A DNA stretch of 42,500 nt from Chromera velia. Taxonomy: Eukaryota; Sar; Chromeraceae. Both the position numbers and the translations under genes were made by a program. The notes below the pieces were generated by a model. The model was not told the origin of the DNA, made no database searches, and saw only the letters and a program-made list of their open reading frames with translations. How positions within the stretch are numbered: position 1 is the stretch's first letter; every line of letters begins with the position of its first letter. Location: positions 45,001 through 87,500 of the forward strand of contig JAHBMJ010002075.1 of the NCBI GenBank assembly GCA_018398765.1, given 5' to 3'. Of this stretch, positions 22,815-32,400 are shown one piece after another.

Positions 22815-24540
22815 ATCATCATCATCATCATATGCGTTACATAATGCGTATAATTAAGACTAGTGTTTAGTGATTAGTGATTGGTGGTGCCCTAAAGCAC
22901 TGTCGCCGTTTTGTCTTATAGTGATTAGTGATTAGTGGTGCCCTAGAGCACTGTCGCCGTTTTATCTTATAGAGGTCGCCCCCATAAACGGCAGGGGGGT
23001 GTACCTCATCGCTGAGGCTTAGACCACACCCCGTGGCCTGCCTGGTTTCCCAGGCCGCTAACAAACAACAATCTATCTGCGCTTTGCATGTTTTGGTCTA
23101 TGGGCTACTCAGAAGGGACTGCTCCAAAAATCGATCCAATAACATAGGACGAAAGGACACTTTGGCTTTGTGCACGCCCTCTCTCCATTCTTCTCTCAGC
23201 GATTTCTCCTTTTCCGTCCCTCAGCTGTCTTCCTGCTTCCATTGCTTCCAGGATGGTCTTGTATTCTTCTTTTTTTCTTTCTGTAACAGTCACTTCAACT
23301 TCCTCCCTTTCTTTTTGTGATCACTCCGTGTCTTTGTGCCAGCACTGTTTCATCTAACGAGCTTCCAGGTACGTACCTTCCTGGGCTTTCCTTGAACACT
23401 CTTCTTCTGAACGCTGCCCTCCTCAGAAACTTATCCACCGTACTATGCCCTTCGTTCATCAAGAATTTGAACAGAGCCTCAGTGTGCAGTCTTCCTCTTT
23501 ATCCTTCTCTTTTCTCTCTGCAAACTTCTCTTGCTCTCTTTTTTCTTCCCTCGTTCCAGTCTGCTCGCAATGTTCTATATATGTGCGCTCTTTCTCTATC
23601 ATAAATCAGACACTCAGTCAGCAGATGGATCTCATCCTCCAACACCTCTGTTTCCATCAATCATTTGCAAAAAGGGCAGAGTCTCTCTTCCAATAGCACT
23701 CTCTGCCCTCCTCTTTCTGGCACTTTTTTCTTTGTTCCCGCTAACGTCCTGTTTCCTACTCTGCAGGCTGCTCTCCTTCTGTGTTCTCCTCTTAGTGCTA
23801 CCCTTCCATAACAAAAGGACACCCATCCCAGTTTTTCTTTCTCTATTTTCATTCCCTCTCTTGGTCTTTCTTCTGACGCCTTTTCAAACAAAATGAGCTG
23901 CAATCTGTTTCCGTTTGCTTTTGTTCGGTGTATGTGTGCCATATGGAGTTTTCTTCCTTTTTCTCTCTCTCTTCTATCTCTCTCTCTCACCCTCTTCTCA
24001 ATTCTCTACCTGAAGATTTCTTTCTTCCTCTCTTTTATTTCTTTATCTGTCTTGCTTATAATCCATCTTTCCATCCTATCTATTCTTTCATTCACTGCGT
24101 GTGTCCCTATCTCTCCTGGCTGGCCTGCGGGCTTCTCTTTTGAAAAAGGATGAAGGCCTCTCTCTGTGAATAGTGCGTGTGTGCATTTTTTTAAGTGCAG
24201 AAAGAAGTGAAAGGGGTGTAACTCTATTCTTCTTCCCCTCTTTAGTTCATCCTCCACTCCTCCTTTCAAGCAATGAATGACAGCCTGCCCAATCGCCTCC
24301 TTCCTCTTTTCTTTCAGTACCTTTCTTGCCCATCTGATCGTCCTCTCTGCCACTTCAATATCAATTGGAAACATCCCTCCCTCCATCAATGTAGTGTCTG
24401 CACTTTCTGTCTTCCTTAGCCCTAAGACCCACCTCATAAAGCGTCTTTGTTTTTTATTGAATTCTGCACAGGCCCTGTCTGTGCATAGGTATATCTTGCA
24501 TGTATACATCCACACTGCATGCACCGTCTATCGGGTAAAA
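22815..24540 (-). mobile_element. 5'-truncated LINE-like retrotransposon relic
   Basis: Minus-strand coding remnants resemble the C-terminal part of a non-LTR reverse-transcriptase polyprotein. The segment 24524-24009 reads FNKKQRRFMRWVLGLRK then a GGMFPIDIEVAERTIRW stretch, like the region after the RT domain. Further along, in the same frame, comes LCPFCK (about 23680) followed by DEIHLLTECLIYDRER (about 23640-23590). This is a CxxC...HxxxxC zinc-finger-like tail typical of many LINE ORF2 proteins. In-frame stops at 24006 (TAG), 23661 (TGA), 23499 (TAA) and 23295 (TGA) break it, with no frameshift needed between the first three. Homology starts abruptly at about 24540, at an AT-rich boundary, as expected for 5' truncation. 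An (ATG)n tail at 22815-22831 may mark the 3' end. No intact protein is possible. Confidence 0.6.
22870..22971. repeat. 51-bp tandem duplication
   Basis: Two head-to-tail 51-bp copies (22870-22920 and 22921-22971), each with GTGATTAGTGATT and GCACTGTCGCCGTTTT cores, differ at three positions. They lie in what would be the 3' region of the LINE-like relic. Confidence 0.9.
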
Positions 24541-24790
24541 GGTTTAAAACTCGGGTTGGCCACGAACTTGGCCTTCAAACTCTAGTTCAAACTAGGCTAA
24601 ATTTAGTTGCTAGTCTTAGTGCTAGTCTTAGTGGCTTGGTATGGATGGCAGACTACATCCCATGAATCAGCATATCATTCATACGCAGCACAAGCATACT
24701 GCTCTAGAAGTAGAAGAGCTAGTAGAAGAGTTTAAAAAGAAGCATCCTGTCATGATCTTAGTTGAATTAAGTATAAAATTATGTATATTC
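24541..24790. other. AT-rich spacer, no gene seen
   Basis: Short AT-rich spacer between the LINE relic boundary and the outer inverted-repeat element, with AGTCTTAGTGCTAGTCTTAG direct repeats near 24613. No coding signal. Confidence 0.6.
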
Positions 24791-25874
24791 AGGGTTGTTA
24801 ATCACCGACAACCGGAAGTACCGAAAAACGGAACTGACTATCAATTTCATTTTTTTTTGTAGCTTTCGGTGCTTTTTCGGTGCTTTCATCACTGGTAAAA
24901 ATTTTATATACACTGTGCTGTTAGGAGTAACCACCGGCCCTTCTTAGAAAGCTTTTGGTTACCATTAAATTGGTAATCAAAACTTAATTAATTGGTAACT
25001 AAGGGGGTCTGAGGGGATTACCACTACCGTGGTAATCTGGCTGTATCTGCCCATAAATGTGTTGCATCAAGATCTAATATAGGAGAAAGGCATCTTTAAA
25101 AACTATGTACGAGTATACAGTATAACATAAAAAAGATCATTTTTAAACTTTTTTTGTCTAAGTTGTTTCTATATAATATCAAGAACTTGACTTTAACTTA
25201 CATATACTTACACATATTTCTAGACATAAGGGAACTTTACAATAAATCTATCTTTGGTACTCGATTTACCCACTAATTTGTTTTGCTTAAAAGAACGATT
25301 ACCACTAGCTGTTTTGCTTACCGAAACAACAGTAATCAATGTGACTCTGCAGGATTACCGTAACCATGAAAATAGTTACCGAGCGGCCTAACGGCCGCCT
25401 TGGTAACCAAACTAAGTTGGTTACTCCTAACAGCACAGTATAATTTTATAAGATAAAGTAAAGATAAAGCCTTAGACTATTGCATCTATAGTTGGGCCCG
25501 ATGTGGAAAACTGGCTGTTCTGGAGTCAAAACTCTAGAAAGAGAGCCATGGCGGGCCCGGCGATGAGCGGGGCAGAGCAGGGCAGGCCTGCGCCGGCCCG
25601 CGTGGCGCGATGTCGATTTTTTAATTTTTTCTATCGTTTTTGACTCATTGTTAGTCTATGTTAGATGAAATTGAACTTTAACCCAGGCTTTAACTAAGTT
25701 TGTTTTTAGTGAAAAATCCTAGAATCCAGTCATTGTAACGTTATAAAGCCTAGTAAAGCCTAGTTTAAGCAAAATTTTTAAGATACCGAAAGTACCGGAC
25801 CACCGGTACCAAAAAACGGAACCACTCCCCCTTAAAGTACCGAAGTACCGAAAGACACGGTACTTAACAACCCT
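24791..25874. mobile_element. Outer inverted-repeat element (host of a nested insertion)
   Basis: The left end AGGGTTGTTAATCACCG (24791) is matched by an inverted copy ending at 25874 (reverse complement AGGGTTGTTAAGTACCG). The first 11 bp are perfect, and both ends are followed by clusters of ACCG / CGGTACTTTCGG-type motifs. No ORF for a transposase is seen, so this would be non-autonomous. A clear target duplication is not visible. Removing the nested 533-bp insertion leaves about 540 bp. The right half includes a short GC-rich patch (about 25540-25615) that contrasts with its surroundings. Confidence 0.55.
24909..25441. mobile_element. Nested 533-bp TIR element (MITE-like) with 9-bp target duplication
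   Basis: The terminal inverted repeats share TGTGCTGTTAGGAGTAACC at both ends (left from about 24914; right, inverted, at about 25419-25437), with only one mismatch and one extra base near the very tips. Identical 9-bp AATTTTATA flanks occur at 24900-24908 and 25442-25450, consistent with a target-site duplication. The interior is AT-rich, with many GGTAAC/GTTACC and GGTAATC/GATTACC motifs in both orientations, and has no ORF. A 9-bp duplication fits Mutator-like elements, but the superfamily is not certain. Confidence 0.75.
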
Positions 25875-26823
25875 CAGGCTGTATAATATATTTTTTACTA
25901 TAAATCAAAGTGAACGGCTGTTATAAAAAACCAAACTGCCTCGTATGTTACCACCAAACGCTAGACGCTAGGCTAGACGCCTATTTACTAGCCTATCTAT
26001 CATAGGCCGAGGGCGATGACGTATAATGATGATGATAAAAATCTAGTAAGTGAATCTAACATACGGTTTTTTACTTTAATATGCTTCCATCACAGTGATG
26101 ATCACACCGTCAATTCCACGGTACCAGGAATTACTTTCAGCAACATTCAAATCTAAAGTTAAAAATTGACTAACTAGTTGATTAAACAGCTTATAGTTGT
26201 CTGCATGGCTTCTATAGACTGTACGTATGTGTTCTAATTGAGGCATCTAAGGCCCAGCTTCCGATATTCGAGGAAACTGAACAATCTGCATGGTGGCCCG
26301 TGGTGGGCAGAGGACTTTACCCAAATCACCCCGATCCATCGATCGACTCGGACAAACTTGAGTCACGCTTTTCGAGCAACACACAAGGTAACACATGTTA
26401 TACGCTTCATATGCTGGCATGCACACATACATGAATGCATTGACTCTTGCGTCACTCCTCTCCTGTACATGTCGGGTGCATGCAGCACAGAACCAAAAAG
26501 ACTTTTCACACATGAATTTTTCATCAAAAAGAAAGAAAAACAGTCTGCCGAACATGAACTTCAACAGTGATCGAGGGCAAACAAACATGAGTCCATGCAG
26601 CTCCCTAATACACAAGGTGCTTCCTTCATCCAAGCCCTCAATGCGGATTCGCACAAAACACAAACAAGACACGAAAACAGGCAGACACGCTTGAAACCTG
26701 CCAGCAGGCCCCACCGTTTGGTTGGACCCGACTTTCAATCACTATCAGTTTTCGAATTTTGAAAAGCAAACACTTATGCACATTCACATAGTCACCAAAA
26801 ACCTCGCACCCCCCCTTTCTCTG
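25875..26823. other. Intergenic 3' flank of the carrier gene
   Basis: The first half is AT-rich with an ATGATGATGAT tract at about 26026 and CTAG motifs. From about 26240 the composition becomes gene-like, but open frames on both strands show no recognisable domain. The part next to 26824 is probably the 3' UTR of the minus-strand carrier gene. No gene is called. Confidence 0.5.
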
Positions 26824-27658
26824 CTATCTTGGTAGTTCTTCCCGCTGTCTTTCTGCCTTTGAGTCTGCGTATCTTTTCTTGAGGCCCTCCCAGACGACCA
26901 GAGTAATGGAGGCATGCGGAAGGAACCGCATGAAGAACGCAGTGGCACCACTCCAGAGAGTCAACACGCCTTCGTGTCTGACTACTTTCTGCAGGAGGAC
27001 GCAAACACATCCACAAGACATGCGTTTACTTCCATACAGAATTCTTTTCATATTGTATGAAAATTCTGTATGAATTCTGCATGAGAGAATTCTGTATGAA
27101 AGTAAACGTCTGACTACTTTCTGCAGGAGGACGCAAACACATCCACAAGACAAAAGGGACAGAGGGGATGGAAGCGGGATGGAATAAAGTCAGATGGAGA
27201 AGGTTTTGCGGCTCCCTTTCCTGATTTTGTCCGAGATGCCCGACGAGGAGGGCAAGTTTCACCTTTTTTTTTAGCATCGGCAGACACTTCGTCACTCAAA
27301 GACAGCTACAGGAGTGGAACAAGACACCGACCGCCGCATGCCGAGAAAAGAACAAAAAAAAAGATTCCATTCGTACGATCAAACAAACACACAAACAACC
27401 AAACGGACAGACCCACCCACCTGCACGCAGTCCACAGCGGAGGAGTAGTGATGGGTCCCTTGAAACCCCTCAGCAGCCCCTTGAGGAAGCTTCAACACAT
27501 CCGACAACGCCCCTCTTTGTCGCTGCAGACAGACAGACAGAAACCACACGACAGATGAGCGTTGAAGAAAATCACAAGACAACATGTCTGATCAATACAA
27601 ACACAGAAACACAGAAACACTCACACGCGCGCGCACACACACAGAGAGAGAGCGAGAG

Positions 27659-27701
<43 letters not shown>

Positions 27702-28072
27702 CCGACAGACAGACAGACAAATACAGACACAGACGGACAAAACAAAAACACCTCTCAGCCTCTCGACAGTCTCTCTCGAGAGACGCAAAACTGTGAGTAA
27801 CCCGATCTGCTTCCCCATCCTAACTTACTTGAAGTCTGCTCATGACCAAATCAAACGGCGTTGAGACTAGAGTCAGGACTGAAATCGCAACCACGCTCGC
27901 GACCCCTTGAGAAACGTGGTCATCCTTCATCCCCATCTTCTGCGTTAAATACTCCTTTGCCGTTCCGTAGACGGTCAGCTGGACCCCTGCACACATACAG
28001 ACGGACGCACACAAATGTGATCAGAAAGAGACGTATGCAGAGTCACGGGATGCACACACACACACACGCGCG

Positions 28073-28126
<54 letters not shown>

Positions 28127-29335
28127 CAGACACATACACAGACACATACACAGACACATACACAGAGACGTGCACCCTCGATCGTCAGAAATCCAATGAA
28201 CTCAGGACCGTCGAACAATTTTGCCAGACAGACTCAGATACCACCCCTCAACTCTACCGATGCACCAAGCGTCCCCTGTCCGTTCTTCTGAAACCAACCG
28301 ACCGGAGCCAATCATCACTCGTGGCACTGCAACAGACGCGCCTCGCAAAAGCCCCGGGACGCCCTCTCCTCTCAGAATTTCTCGCAACTCTGTTCCCATG
28401 CTCTTCCCTGCACTGGCTGCTGCTGCTGCTGGTGCTGCAGGGGCTCCCCCGACGGCCATGGGTTTCCTCCCGCTCGATTTATTTTCGAACACGTTCGGCA
28501 ATTCGTCCACAGAGTACACGGCCTGCTGGCGGTTCTTGATCACTGCCAGCGGGTTTGCTGCACGCATATAAATGCCGCAAGGCGAAGAAACACACACACA
28601 TATATACATGTTTGCAGACTGGGAAAACGGTAGTCAAGCAACACCCAGACGGGCAGGCAGGGACGGATAGACGGAGGGAGGACCCACTCACCGGATCAGA
28701 AAAGCAGAGGTACAGTGCAGCCTTTTCTCTAAGGATCGGTCCATGCCACGAACCGCCAACCTGCCTGCCTGCCTGTGCCTGCCCTTCTGCCTGCCTGTCT
28801 GACCTACTGACCCAGAACGGATCCACAGATTCCTGCCATCATGCCGGCAGCCATTCGGTCCTGCAATTTGATCACGCGGGTACAGGCATGCCCGTAAGGA
28901 AAGACACAGTGTCTTATATTCATCCAGCATCAGGGGAGGTGGGGAGGCTGCCTGACTGACCAGCACGCCCCCATCTGATTCGTTAGCGGCTCTGAGGGCC
29001 CTTATTTGTGCATAGAAGAAGTCGAAGGAGGCCAGTCTGACTCCATTGAAGGCAAACTGGTAGCTCAGAAAGCTCCAGGCCCCTTTGTAGAATGCATTCG
29101 GGCCTTCATTTCGAAGAATGGAAGAGGCTACACTCAGGTACCCTTCCGGCCTGACGCCCACTGGCTGAACGACCCCCCTTGTCTGAATTCGTGTCTTGAT
29201 GACCTCTAAAGGATTGGTGAGAAGACCGGCGAAAGAGGCGGCACAACCGCCCAGAATTACGTTCTCCCCAAAGGAGACGCCTACTGCATCAGTAGGAGAC
29301 GAGGAAGAGGAAGACGACCCTGTCACTGCAGGCAT
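26824..29335 (-). CDS. Mitochondrial carrier (SLC25), OAC1/SLC25A34-35-like, 367 aa
   Basis: Inner-mitochondrial-membrane solute carrier, three tandem repeats of about 100 aa. Exons in transcript order: 29335-28961, 28860-28812, 28557-28303, 27986-27829, 27522-27421, 26988-26824; sum 1,104 nt including TAG. Signature motifs: repeat 1 NPLEVIKTRIQ (P42, E44, K47, canonical); repeat 2 NPLAVIKNRQQ (acidic residue replaced by A146); repeat 3 TPFDLVMSRLQ (P270, D272, final K/R replaced by M275). The repeat 2 and 3 departures, plus HHYSSAVDC and HEGVLTLWSGATAFFMR, match the oxaloacetate/sulfate-type OAC1 and SLC25A34/35 branch (family knowledge). Substrate is therefore inferred to be a dicarboxylate or oxaloacetate-like anion. 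Ser-rich N-terminus, no obvious cleavable presequence. It is divergent from TVP23, with 562 bp between start codons. Confidence 0.8.
26976..27152. repeat. Palindromic mini-element between duplicated acceptor junctions (copy P2)
   Basis: Perfect 45-bp direct repeats (26976-27020 and 27108-27152) each span the 3' end of carrier intron 5 and the first 13 bases of exon 6. Between them is an 86-bp palindromic element, arms 27023-27045 and 27086-27108 (22/23 complementary), with smaller GAATTCTGTATG repeats inside. In transcript (minus) orientation the distal copy at 27152-27108 is a decoy acceptor, and the 27020-26976 copy leads into the real exon 6. The arm core TTCTGTATGAAAGTAAA (27090-27106) is identical to that of copy P1 in the giant gene. 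Confidence 0.85.
27621..27720. repeat. CA/CG then GA microsatellite in the carrier intron
   Basis: Intron 4 of the carrier gene holds CACACGCGCGCGCACACAC followed by a long GA run and GACA units. In transcript orientation it is a TC-rich tract ending in TGTG. Confidence 0.95.
28051..28170. repeat. CA/CG, TA and ACACAGAC microsatellite in the carrier intron
   Basis: Intron 3 of the carrier gene contains CA and GCGC alternation followed by a TA run (about 28108-28126) and four copies of CAGACACATACA-type units. Alternating purine-pyrimidine stretches like this can adopt Z-DNA or cruciform structures. Confidence 0.95.
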
Positions 29336-29897
29336 CTTCTTCTTCGGAAAGCAAACACGGACAGGTTCATCTAGACACAGAGACGGTCTTTGACGAAGTG
29401 AGGTGATCTAGTGGCAGAGGGGGAGCTCTGCACTGTACTCGGCAGACACTTCAATGGAGAGTCAAGGCCCCATGCATCTATATGCATCTTGCGTCTCTGA
29501 TTACGGCCTGCACTCTCGCACGGAGTTTTTCGGCATGCTTGGGGGGCACGTTTGAAAAAGAAGTTCCACTCCAATTTTGCTTCGCCCCTTTTCTTTTTCA
29601 CTCCTAGCTTCTCTGATTCAAACTCCCTTACCGCAAGTTACCGGTCACCTGCCCTCCACATTGATGCAGGTGTTTCCACAGTATGCCTTCAGCAGCCCTG
29701 TGAAAGCGATTGTCTCTGTTTCGCCTGTGTATCGATAAATCGTCGGCGATGTTGTCGGCAGCAACACAAGGAACGGACAGACCGAAGTGAGCACCTGGGT
29801 TGAAAAAAGCCGTCTGTCGGTGTGTCACTTTCCCTCCCCGTATTTAAAGAAACACTAAATTCGAATCTAAGTGAACGTCTGAAAACAACCTGTGAAG
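29336..29897. promoter_or_regulatory. Bidirectional intergenic region, carrier / TVP23
   Basis: 562 bp between the two divergent start codons. A TATA-like TATTTAAA at 29841-29848 sits about 50 bp upstream of the TVP23 ATG. No comparable box is obvious for the carrier. TGCATC/ATGCATC motifs occur at about 29470-29490. Assignment as a shared promoter is inferred from position. Confidence 0.45.
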
Positions 29898-30548
29898 ATG
29901 GGGGACGATTTGAAGTTTATAGACACAGGGAAGGGGTACAGTAATGTGCCCCCAAGTGCCCCCGAAATGGATGTGGAGAGCCAACTGCCTGCGGGTCCGG
30001 AAACCGACGGGGCCGCCAGGGAATCTGCGCTTGCACCTGGTTTTCTGAAAACGGCCAAGCACCCTGGGATCTGTATAGCACACTGGGGGTTTAAGCTTCT
30101 GGCCTTGTTTACCTTTCTCTTTGGAGACTGGTTTGCAGGGTACATCACGACATTTGTGTTCACGACTCTGTTTCTCTCTTTTGACTTTTGGACGGTGAAG
30201 AATGTGACGGGACGAATTCTGGTGGGGATGCGGTGGTGGAACGACATCAAGGAGGATGGCACGTCAGAGTGGTTGTTCGAATGTGCCAATGACGAGAGGG
30301 TGATCAATAACACCGACAAGATCGTGTTCTGGTCGGGGATCTATGTGTGGCCCATTATCTGGGTGGTTTTGTTTCTTGCATACATCATTTCCTTCCAATT
30401 CAAGTGGGCCCTTTTGATTGCAATGGGAATCGCCCTCTCGACCTCGAACACCATCGGGTATATGCGGTGTTCGAAAGACCAGAAAAACCGCGTGCAAGAG
30501 TGGGCAAAGGGGCAAGCCATGCAGGCGGTATTGGGTCGGTTCATCTGA
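29898..30548 (+). CDS. TVP23: TVP23/FAM18-family Golgi membrane protein (216 aa, single exon)
   Basis: Small multi-pass membrane protein of the Golgi/late-endosomal system; family members are implicated in vesicle traffic with YIP proteins. Family signatures are clear: DWF (77-79), FLSFDFWTVKNVTGRILVG (92-110) and MRWWNDIKEDG (111-121), followed by an acidic-aromatic stretch and the second hydrophobic pair. Four membrane segments are expected at about 62-80, 82-98, 143-163 and 166-186. The roughly 55-residue N-terminus is acidic and low complexity, and the C-terminus after YMRCSKDQKN is short and polar. Start chosen at ATG 29898 (an in-frame GTG six bases upstream is not needed). The length is normal for the family and no intron is required. 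Confidence 0.92.
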   Translation: MGDDLKFIDTGKGYSNVPPSAPEMDVESQLPAGPETDGAARESALAPGFLKTAKHPGICIAHWGFKLLALFTFLFGDWFAGYITTFVFTTLFLSFDFWTVKNVTGRILVGMRWWNDIKEDGTSEWLFECANDERVINNTDKIVFWSGIYVWPIIWVVLFLAYIISFQFKWALLIAMGIALSTSNTIGYMRCSKDQKNRVQEWAKGQAMQAVLGRFI

Positions 30549-30852
30549 CAGCGACCGGAAGGGTCGTTCTTCTTTGTTCCTCTCTGAAAATTGGAGAGAG
30601 GAATCTGGGAGACGGAAAGAGGGAGGAGAGACTGTCCCTTTTGATGAAATTTTCCGTCCGTACAGTGACAATGAACTCTTGTTCTGTAACATGACATGAT
30701 TTGTTTGGTTCTTTTTGATGCGTGAGCTTTGTTTGACCCTTGTCTGTAGTGCTTGGCGCGCCTTGCTCCGTTTCTCCTGTGGCCTATGCTTATGAAGCTT
30801 CTGCATTCCTTCCCATCTCTGCCTCGCTCCCACTTCCTTCCCCATGCCACCT
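30549..30852 (+). other. TVP23 3' flank
   Basis: Directly downstream of the stop. Contains GGAGAGAGGAATCTGGGAGACGG-like purine-rich sequence, then becomes increasingly pyrimidine-rich toward the minisatellite. Likely 3' UTR; no polyadenylation signal was identified with confidence. Confidence 0.4.
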
Positions 30853-31360
30853 CTTTTCTTCTGGGCTCTTCTCCCCTTTCTTATCTCTCAGCTTTGTTAC
30901 TTTTGTCCCATTCTCTCACCTCTTTTCTTCTGGGCTCTTCTCCCCTTTCTTATCTCTCTGCTTTGTTACTTTTGTCCCTTTCTCTCACGCCTTTTCTTCT
31001 GGGCTCTTTTCCCTTTCTTATCTCTCAGCTTTGTTACTTTTGTCCCTTTCTCTCACGTCTTTTCTTCTGGGCTGTTCTCCCCTTTCTTATCTCTCTGCTT
31101 TGTTACTTTTGTCCCCTCCTCTCACGTCTTTTCTTCTGGGCTCTTCTCCCCTTTCTTATCTCTCTGCTTTGTTACTTTTGTCCCTTTCTCTCACCTCTTT
31201 TCTTCTGGGCTCTTTTCCCTTTTCTTATCTCTCTGCTTAGTCACTTTTCTCCCCTGGACTTCTTTCATCTCTGTTTTTTTGGGTTCTTCTCGCCTTTCTT
31301 ATCTCTCTGCTTTGCCAATTTTCTCACCCTCTCTCAGCTCTTTTCTTCTGGCCTCTCGAG
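30853..31360 (+). repeat. 69-bp pyrimidine-rich minisatellite, about 7 copies
   Basis: CTTTTCTTCTGGGCTCTT begins units at 30853, 30922, 30991 (variant), 31059, 31128 and 31197, spacing 68-69 bp. Degenerate units continue to about 31360. Each unit includes CTTTCTTATCTCTC and GCTTTGTTACTTTTGTCC. Because the unit is nearly a multiple of three and almost stop-free on this strand, several forward frames stay open. I treat these as by-products, not genes. Confidence 0.9.
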
Positions 31361-32190
31361 TCTCAGTGAGTCATCACCCTTATATTTCTCTGCGCATCAC
31401 TTTGCTTCCCGTATCCCTTCTCCCTTCCTCTACCATGCAGGGGAGTCTACCTGGCCCCTCGCCTCTTTCTCTTTCTTCCTACCTAAGTGAAGACTTGTCT
31501 GCCCCTCTCTCTTCTCTTTTGCCTTTGCTCCGGCGCCCGCTTCCCTAGCCGCTTCCCATCTGATATCTCTGCTTTGTGTCTAATAGCTTTGTGTATGTTT
31601 GTTTCTCAGTGAAATTCTCACTGAAGGAGATTGAAGGAACTTCCCTCTGATCTGTGGCCTCTGCAGCATGACGTGCTTTCTTTTTGCCCTTTAGCCGGGT
31701 CAAATCCCCCGGGAATTTCTAAGGGAATTTAATGGAATGTACCCGTGAAATTTATAGTGGCCCACTGGCCCGAATCTAACTTAGGAATTTCAATAGAATT
31801 TACATCAAACTACATGATTCGATCGTAACATGAATTTACCGAAAATCTTATATAGTACTTTCGATTCAATTATTTTGATTGATTGATTCATTGATTGGTT
31901 GAATTGGTTCCAATTGATTGATTAGTTCCGCGTTGAGCCTCATGCTCCCCGCTATGTCAATTGAGGTGTTACCACCATTAAGAAGGCCCGAATATCTATA
32001 GCCGAATATAAAGAATACTACGTAAAACCCCTAGGGGTATCATAGAAAAAAAAAAACTAAATAACTCTCTTTGCTAACCTCTTTGTCAGGTACTTTTTTT
32101 TTCTTTTTTTTTTTGGTTAAAAACAACTGTCAACTGTTGTTTAATGTTATTTTAACTTGTTTATAGCTGTTGCACCGTAACTTGCACAGG
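31361..32190. other. AT-rich intergenic island, no gene seen
   Basis: The left part is still pyrimidine-rich. From about 31690 the DNA turns AT-rich, with repeated GGAATTT / GAATTTA motifs (31710-31800), GATTGATTGATT runs (about 31875-31925) and A and T homopolymers (about 32046-32115). No coding frame is supported. Confidence 0.6.
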
Positions 32191-32400
32191 TGATGATGAT
32201 GATGATGATTGACGGTTAAATCCTAAATTTAGCGACGCCAAATCCCAAGCCACTAGCAAGGCTTTGAGGACAACCCAGAGCACACATTCATGGGGGAAAG
32301 GATGAGGAAGCGTGCATGCCAATCGGATTGATTCGCCTCAACTTGCCTTATCGACAGAATGGACCTTCTTGAGACAGTCGGCTATAGCTTTGAAACCGCT
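32191..32400 (-). mobile_element. Dispersed repeat copy 1, LINE-like 3' end with TGATGA tail
   Basis: A TGATGATGATGATG tract (32191-32209) is followed by about 190 bp that aligns with 40713-40932: shared blocks include AAATCCTAAA, GACAACCCAGAGCAC, AGCGTGCATG and CTTGAGACAG / CTTGTTGAGACT. Read on the minus strand, the element ends in a (TCA)n tail, as many LINEs and SINEs do. A minus-strand open frame extends upstream to 32904 (ending KKMKDMVLLLCTILPRSGF then about 17 more residues); its family is not recognised. Confidence 0.6.

Noticed and set aside
22975-23050. tRNA-like GC-rich hairpin segment
   Set aside because: No A-box or B-box match and no cloverleaf could be drawn.
26247-26738. 163-aa minus-strand open frame beyond the carrier stop
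   Set aside because: No domain, compositionally biased; more likely carrier 3' UTR or flank.
30753-31548. Overlapping forward open frames of 166-245 aa
   Set aside because: They arise from the stop-free 69-bp pyrimidine minisatellite, overlap in different frames and have no start context or domain.
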